Shown one piece after another: positions 33,607 through 37,683 of a stretch of DNA of 37,683 nucleotides (positions within the stretch are counted from its first letter, which is position 1; each line of letters starts with the position of its first letter). Where the stretch lies: the NCBI GenBank assembly GCA_903918315.1, contig CAIXEA010000161.1, forward strand, positions 1 to 37,683, written 5' to 3'. The stretch is from an uncultured Acetobacteraceae bacterium. Its GTDB lineage: Bacteria; Pseudomonadota; Alphaproteobacteria; Acetobacterales; Acetobacteraceae. The translations under genes and the position numbers were made by a program. Below the pieces are notes generated by a model, which was given only the letters and a program-made list of their open reading frames with translations, had not been told where the DNA came from and ran no database searches.

Positions 33607-33867
33607 ATGGCTTCGGGACCTGCCCGTGTTGTTTTCACCAGCGGCTTCGCCGCCCGCTACACCAATGGCGTGCGCGAATTCGATGTCTGGGCGAGCAACA
33701 TGCGGCAGGTCATCAAGGCCATGGACGACATGTTCCCCGGATTAGGGGCGCATCTGGAAGATGAAACGACGCTCGCCATCAATGGCGAATATCACGAGAC
33801 CGGCTATTTCCAGCCGGTCCCCCCGGGGGCGGAGGTGTTCTTCATCCCCCGGATCGAGGGGGGCTGA
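33607..33867 (+). CDS. MoaD/ThiS family sulfur-carrier protein
   Basis: An 86-residue beta-grasp protein ending in Gly-Gly (FFIPRIEGG), the feature that lets MoaD and ThiS be adenylated and thiocarboxylated at their C-terminus. The body RVVFTSGFAARYTNG...MRQVIKAMDDMFPGLGAHLED...LAINGEY...PVPPGAEVFFIP follows the family layout. It starts 3 bases after the molybdenum hydroxylase stop, so the two form a tight operon that ends at the strong terminator at 33915-33964. It could supply sulfur for molybdopterin or for the terminal sulfido ligand of this enzyme; the partner activating enzyme is not encoded here. Confidence 0.88.
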   Translation: MASGPARVVFTSGFAARYTNGVREFDVWASNMRQVIKAMDDMFPGLGAHLEDETTLAINGEYHETGYFQPVPPGAEVFFIPRIEGG

Positions 33868-33914
33868 GGCCTCTCTGGACTGCGCGGAAACACCGGCTTG
33901 GGACCAGCGTCATG

Positions 33915-33964
33915 TCAGAGCCTGTTCGGCGCCCATCGCAGCGCCTGACGGGCTCTGATTTTTT
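33915..33964 (+). terminator. Strong intrinsic terminator after the MoaD-like gene
   Basis: TCAGAGCC (33915-33922) pairs with GGCTCTGA (33951-33958), with a 28-base loop that can fold further, and is followed at once by six T residues (33959-33964). It ends the molybdenum hydroxylase operon. Confidence 0.85.
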
Positions 33965-34022
33965 GTTGCGCGCGTGATTGACTGCTTCGGTCGTTCCACT
34001 GACGGTCATCGCGTCAGCGGGT

Positions 34023-34676
34023 CTATGGTGCCTTGCGGCGGCGTGCGGCCGTGAGCCCCAATACCCCCGCGCCCACCAATGCGAGACTGATCGGCTCCGG
34101 CACCGGCTCAATCAGCGTTCCGAACGCCTGAGGCCCGGACACAGGTTGGCCGTACGACGCAGATGTGTGGATCAGGGCGAAGACGTTGGTGTCAACCGGA
34201 CCGGAGAAATTGAAGTCGTCCCAGGCGATCTCCGTATCGGCGGCACTGTCACTGAACACCAGTTCGGCATAATTGCCGACCGCTTGTGTCGTGAACGTCC
34301 AGGTCAGGGTCGAAGCCGTCGCGGACAACGGGCTGGCTGATCCGTTGAGGTACAGGACCACCGCGGCCGTCGGGGAGGCCGATGACAGGCTGAAATCCGA
34401 AACCAGCGGGTTCCAACTATTGGTCAGAATGAGGTTCCAGCTCGTGATATTGCCCGCCGTCAGCGTCCCAAGCGTTCCATCCGTGCAAATATCGCCCGTG
34501 ACCTTGGCCTGAATACCGGGGTTATTGCTGTCGATCGGGAAGTTGACGGCATAATCGGCAGCGCAAAGCGCCCAGGCCGGCGCGGCGAGACTGAGAAGGA
34601 CCGCCGCGCAGGCCGCTTGCCAGCCTGCCCTTTTTACCACGGCGGCTGCTGACCGATTAAGCCGAATTGTTGCCAC
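34023..34676 (-). CDS. PEP-CTERM sorting-domain protein
   Basis: A 217-residue exported protein. After a basic N-terminus there is a signal peptide (CAAVLLSLAAPAWA, then the mature start). The C-terminus carries the PEP-CTERM sorting signal: VPEP, a hydrophobic helix ISLALVGAGVLGLTAA and a basic tail RRRKAP, recognised by an exosortase (EpsH/XrtA) encoded elsewhere. The mature part is Ser/Thr/Asn-rich and beta-type. GTG 34676 is preferred as start because GGGGATAAGG lies just before it; an in-frame TTG at 34703 also exists. Proteins of this class are usually linked to exopolysaccharide biosynthesis. It is one of two in the window. Confidence 0.9.
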   Translation of the reverse strand: MATIRLNRSAAAVVKRAGWQAACAAVLLSLAAPAWALCAADYAVNFPIDSNNPGIQAKVTGDICTDGTLGTLTAGNITSWNLILTNSWNPLVSDFSLSSASPTAAVVLYLNGSASPLSATASTLTWTFTTQAVGNYAELVFSDSAADTEIAWDDFNFSGPVDTNVFALIHTSASYGQPVSGPQAFGTLIEPVPEPISLALVGAGVLGLTAARRRKAP

Positions 34677-35016
34677 GTCCTTATCCCCTATCAAAAATCC
34701 CAAATCCGCCCGGAAACGGCGTTACCCTGGAACTGACCTGCCCGGCGCCCCAAGGGTATTGATAATACTGCACCATTCTAACGGCAAGGCAGCCGCTCCC
34801 ACAGGCTCGGGGCGCTTGTTTATGCGCGTGACGCACGCTCATGATTGTACTATCGAAGGCGATCACGCGTTAAACGCGCAGAGCCTACAACTCGCCATGC
34901 AAGCGTTGGTTCAACACATCGATCCTTCATAAAATCCGGCGCACGATCCGAAGCAAATCACCGGCCCTATTCCACGCGCCGGTGATCCTTCGCGCGTCGG
35001 CGGATCAGCGTCCCTC
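34677..35016. other. Intergenic region upstream of the first PEP-CTERM gene
   Basis: No gene is supported. Two short perfect palindromes could be regulator sites: GTATTGATAATAC (34756-34768) and CGCGTTAAACGCG (34866-34878). The promoter of the PEP-CTERM gene should lie here, and the terminator of the dehydrogenase gene is at the right edge. Confidence 0.4.
34957..34986 (-). terminator. Terminator after the short-chain dehydrogenase gene
   Basis: A perfect 9-bp stem, ATCACCGGC (34957-34965) and GCCGGTGAT (34978-34986), lies 30 bases past the dehydrogenase stop. On the minus strand it is followed by TTTGCTT, a partial T-run. Confidence 0.6.
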
Positions 35017-35808
35017 CTACCGCCGCACCACCGCGCCACCCGCCCCCGAACGCCCGCCATCGACCACGACCTGCGTGCCGGTGGTGTTGCTCGACAGGTC
35101 CGAGCACAGGAACATCACGGTATTGGCGATCTCCTCCGGCAAGGCATAGCGGCCGGCGGGGATCGTCCGGTTCATGGCGACATGGATCGACTCGGGGTCG
35201 CCGGGATTCCGCTGCTGCTCCAACGACCGCATCATCCGCGTCTCCACCGGTCCCGGGCAGACCGCGTTGACCCGCACGCCCAGCGGCGCGACATCGGTGG
35301 AGGCCACCTTCGTCAGCCCCAGCACACCATGTTTGGAGGCGACGTAAGCCGGCATCCCCGGCCCGCCGAACAACCCGGCGACGGAGGCGGTGTTGACGAT
35401 CGCGCCCGAGCCTTGCGCGACCATCACCGGCAGCACATGCCGCATGCCCAGGAACACGCCCTTGAGGTTGACGGCGATCACCCGATCGAACACGTCTTCG
35501 TCGTATTCCTGCGTCGGCTTCACCGCCCCCTCGATCCCCGCATTGTTGAAGAAGCAGTCGATGCGGCCATAGGCGTCCATGGTCTTGCGGACATAGTCCT
35601 GGACGGACGCGGACTGCGTTACATCCGCCTGCACGAAGCCCACCGTGCCACCGCGCTGGGCGATGATATCGGCGCTGGCCTGACCGGACGTCGCATCATG
35701 ATCGACCACCATCACCTTCGCACCGCGCAGCGCGAAACCGAGCGCCGTCGCCCGCCCAATGCCGCCGCCACCACCGGTGATCAGCGCGACTTTCCCCGTG
35801 AAATCCAT
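35017..35808 (-). CDS. Short-chain dehydrogenase/reductase
   Basis: A 263-residue classical SDR. The NAD(P)-binding loop TGGGGGIG spans residues 11-18, NNAG is at 88-91, and the catalytic set is Asn114, Ser142, Tyr155 and Lys159 (YVASK). Asp36 in VVDHDA, after the second beta-strand, favours NAD(H) over NADP(H). The C-terminus has the usual PEEIANTVMFLCSD and TGTQVVVDGG motifs. AGAGAGGAA lies 7 bases before the ATG. The substrate is not predictable. It stands alone between the two PEP-CTERM genes and has its own terminator. Confidence 0.94.
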   Translation of the reverse strand: MDFTGKVALITGGGGGIGRATALGFALRGAKVMVVDHDATSGQASADIIAQRGGTVGFVQADVTQSASVQDYVRKTMDAYGRIDCFFNNAGIEGAVKPTQEYDEDVFDRVIAVNLKGVFLGMRHVLPVMVAQGSGAIVNTASVAGLFGGPGMPAYVASKHGVLGLTKVASTDVAPLGVRVNAVCPGPVETRMMRSLEQQRNPGDPESIHVAMNRTIPAGRYALPEEIANTVMFLCSDLSSNTTGTQVVVDGGRSGAGGAVVRR

Positions 35809-36121
35809 GGTTCGTTCCTCTCTTTGGTTTGATGCGATCGCCCCATCGACGTACAGGATTCGACCCGATCACGCGAGAGCGCCGGATAGGCGTGGGCCCG
35901 CCGCGACAGCGCCCGCATGACCCCCATCCGTCGAACAAAGGCGCGGACGCCCTGAACGGGCCCTTTATTGTGAGCGTATCGCAATACTATTGTAGGAATA
36001 TAGTAAGTATTTTGTAGGAGTATTGTAAGTTTTACATGTTTCGGCTAATGCCGCGCCACGAATGTCATGCCGGGGACCCCTCGCGACACTCGGTCTCCAA
36101 CGGTCGAATAAGGAATCAGTC
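35809..36121. other. Intergenic region between the dehydrogenase and the second PEP-CTERM gene
   Basis: These 313 bases hold no gene. The right half contains an AT-rich block of tandem 22-bp repeats (see separate entry), which is out of character with the GC-rich surroundings and most likely regulates the PEP-CTERM gene. The left half should carry the dehydrogenase promoter. Confidence 0.5.
35968..36033 (+). promoter_or_regulatory. Tandem 22-bp iterons upstream of a PEP-CTERM gene
   Basis: Two adjacent 22-base units, 35990-36011 and 36012-36033, both begin TTGTAGGA and match at 19 of 22 positions. A third, weaker unit (35968-35989, beginning TTGTGAGCGTAT) fits the same phase at about 11-12 of 22 positions. 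A 22-base period is two helical turns, so a protein bound to each unit would lie on one face of the DNA. The block ends 88 bases before the start codon of the PEP-CTERM gene, where activator or repressor sites are usual. Confidence 0.65.
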
Positions 36122-36745
36122 ATGAAAAGGAATACACAGCCGGGACTCCTGTCCCTGTTCTGCGCCGCCGCGCTATGGGCAGCCGCCCATGGCCCCGCCA
36201 GCGCGGCCGGAGATTGCGGCACCGTGACCGAGAATCTGATCACGAACTGCGGTTTCGAAACCGGAGACTTCACCGGCTGGACCCGGAGCGGCACCACCGC
36301 GATGATGGCCGTCAACGGTTCGGCGTATAACATCGCCCCATCCCAGGGCGCCTACCAGGCCACTTTCGGCCGGATGCAGGGCACGGGCACAATCAGCCAA
36401 ACCCTGCCAACCCTGGCAGATCACCTGTATCAGTTGAGCTTCGATATCGCCGAAGCCGACAATTTCTTCAGCGGCTGGGATATCAAATGGAATGGTGACG
36501 CCATGGGTTTCGGCCTCAATACAAGCGGATTTGGTTATACCACATACACCTATACATTGACCGGTCTCGGCGCTGACATATTGACATTCGATTTCCAGGC
36601 TCTCCGCACCACTTACATGCTGGACAACGTGTCCCTCGCCGACACGTCCGTCGTCGACGTTCCCGAACCGGCCTCCGCGGTTCTGCTCTTGACCGGGCTG
36701 ACTGGTCTGGCCGTGGCCGCGCGCAAACGGAAAGCGCGGTCCTAA
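36122..36745 (+). CDS. PEP-CTERM sorting-domain protein with a carbohydrate-binding-like domain
   Basis: A 207-residue exported protein. A signal peptide (SLFCAAALWAAAHGPASAA) is followed by NLITNCGFETGDFTGWTRSG and ends in MLDNVSLAD; this opening and closing pattern is typical of jelly-roll, carbohydrate-binding-like domains in PEP-CTERM proteins. The sorting signal is VPEP, a hydrophobic helix and RKRKARS. ATG 36122 is chosen because AAGGA lies 8 bases upstream; the earlier ATG at 36062 would add 20 residues before the signal peptide. Two cysteines near residues 30-45 could form a disulfide. It probably sits at the cell surface after exosortase processing. Confidence 0.9.
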   Translation: MKRNTQPGLLSLFCAAALWAAAHGPASAAGDCGTVTENLITNCGFETGDFTGWTRSGTTAMMAVNGSAYNIAPSQGAYQATFGRMQGTGTISQTLPTLADHLYQLSFDIAEADNFFSGWDIKWNGDAMGFGLNTSGFGYTTYTYTLTGLGADILTFDFQALRTTYMLDNVSLADTSVVDVPEPASAVLLLTGLTGLAVAARKRKARS

Positions 36746-36757
36746 GCCCCGGGTGCG

Positions 36758-36786
36758 GGTGGTCCGGCGACTCCGCTGGGACCACC
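36758..36786 (+). terminator. Hairpin after the second PEP-CTERM gene
   Basis: GGTGGTCC (36758-36765) and GGACCACC (36779-36786) form an 8-bp stem with a 13-base loop, 12 bases past the stop codon. No T-run follows. Confidence 0.5.
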
Positions 36787-36789
36787 GGC

Positions 36790-37094
36790 CCCGATCCCAA
36801 TGGTCGTGGCCAAATCCCGTAAGCCGGGGATCGAACCAGCCATCGAACATCAGCGCTTCCCGGCTGAACGCCCCGAGTTGGGCGGTTATGGCGCTGCTAC
36901 AGCACCGTGCCTGCCCCGTCGTGGTCTGATCCGCCAGCCAGGGTGCGGCCAGATTGACGTGCCCCCAACGCGGCGCCCCACGGATCCAGGCGCCCTCCCA
37001 TCCCGCGCGGCCGGGCGGGTGTCGTCCTCGGCGACGATGGGATCCGCACCTGGCAGCGGTTGTGGGTGATGATGCCAATACCAACCCGGGGCAT
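36790..37094 (-). pseudogene. Decayed family 2-type glycosyltransferase
   Basis: Fragments of one glycosyltransferase lie in three frames on the minus strand. ATG 37094, with GGAG upstream, opens MPRVGIGIITHNR, the usual first strand of a GT-A fold. Then in another frame comes DPIVAEDDTRPA, containing the acidic metal/nucleotide-binding motif. Then in a third frame GWEGAWIRGAPRWGHVNLAA continues through TAQLGAFSREALMFDGWFDP to GFGHDHWD. About 300 bases remain where an intact gene of this kind would need 700 or more, so both frameshifts and a large internal deletion have occurred. It was probably once part of a surface polysaccharide locus. Confidence 0.7.
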
Positions 37095-37683
37095 GCGGTC
37101 TCGCTCCGGAATCATAATGACACCATCAGGCTGGATACCGGCGCCGCCGCCGAATGCCAGCATGGGCAGGCCCGCGAACAGAAGGAATCGTTGCAGCGCC
37201 ATACACTCGCCCCCAAGCGGGCGGATGGGCGCGTGCCACCGCGATTCGCAGTGCTGCCTCGGCCTGCGGGATAACCCCGGCGTCAGTGGACCACGCGGGG
37301 AGCCCGGCTCCGGTTCATCCGTGTCCGATCCTGGACCACGGCCGTCCCAGATCGCCAGTGCTGATCGTGTCGTCGCCTTCGTGCCAGGCGCCGCGTATGC
37401 GCGAACGGCGTGGATAGGCCATTGGTTACAGCACGCCTGGATCGTACGCAGATTCACACTATTGCAATCATGCCATAGGCCGAGTATCATTGCGCATCGA
37501 ATATCGAGCCTGCCAAAAATCAAAACCATATGGCTCGGGCATTCTAGCCCATCTTATTCATCCTGGCCCAGCCCAAGCGCCCGCCCGGGTCATATGGTGT
37601 CATACCGAAATAATACACCGCGCGCCTCGCCGATGCTTGCCGTGCCGCGTTTCGAACCAGATTTGTCAGGCGTTGGCGGTGGA
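37095..37683. other. Right-edge sequence with no assigned gene
   Basis: I see no gene that I can support in these 589 bases. GC falls in the last 250 bases. A plus-strand frame stays open from about 37350 to the window edge but shows no motif and has many rare-looking codons. On the minus strand a short hydrophobic frame around 37135-37200 (MALQRFLLFAGLPMLAFGGG) has no supporting context. Confidence 0.35.

Noticed and set aside
37350-37683. A plus-strand frame open to the window edge
   Set aside because: No motif, no start with a ribosome-binding site and unlikely codon use. It could be a real gene continuing outside, but nothing visible supports it.

Overview
The window is high-GC DNA with almost wall-to-wall bacterial genes. 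Several markers point to an alphaproteobacterium, probably in the Rhodospirillales/Acetobacteraceae: a Usg-family protein, a zf-CHCC zinc-finger gene, an RNase E with an acidic insertion in its S1 region and a terminal GWW motif, the secG-pyrG order, and two PEP-CTERM proteins. This placement is inference from gene content; there is no rRNA or tRNA in the window.

Region 1 (1-4170): a possible insertion-sequence edge at the left end, then a zinc-finger gene and polA in one minus-strand operon, then a lipoprotein alpha/beta hydrolase. Region 2 (4171-8714): a minus-strand operon for methylcrotonoyl-CoA carboxylase (both subunits) and a crotonase-family protein, i.e. leucine catabolism. A large palindrome lies between the two carboxylase genes. 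Region 3 (8834-15284): an orphan peptide-type solute-binding protein, a Tat-exported cell-wall amidase, and rne behind a roughly 600-base leader. Region 4 (15315-19585): small hydrolase and oxidoreductase genes (a cupin-like unknown, an isochorismatase-like hydrolase, an LLM flavin monooxygenase with a DUF1028 protein) and panB.

Region 5 (about 19586-22498) is an accessory island between panB and usg. It holds an AbrB-Doc toxin-antitoxin pair with a sharp promoter/operator, an AT-rich stretch with direct repeats, a small membrane protein, a decayed serine recombinase, and a second toxin-antitoxin pair with a PIN-like toxin.

Region 6 (22499-28964): usg; a two-gene operon of an unrecognised 537-residue protein and a TauD/TfdA-type dioxygenase; a divergent six-repeat NHL propeller; then secG and pyrG. 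Region 7 (29155-33964): a short PhyH-like protein overlapping a polysaccharide flippase, then a molybdenum hydroxylase large subunit followed at 3 bases by its own MoaD/ThiS-like protein and a strong terminator. Region 8 (34023-37683): two PEP-CTERM proteins flanking a short-chain dehydrogenase, one preceded by 22-bp tandem repeats, then a decayed glycosyltransferase and unassigned sequence.

The best candidates for something undescribed are the 537-residue protein/dioxygenase operon (24057-25686), the molybdenum hydroxylase plus dedicated sulfur carrier (31324-33867), and the 22-bp iterons upstream of a PEP-CTERM gene (35968-36033).
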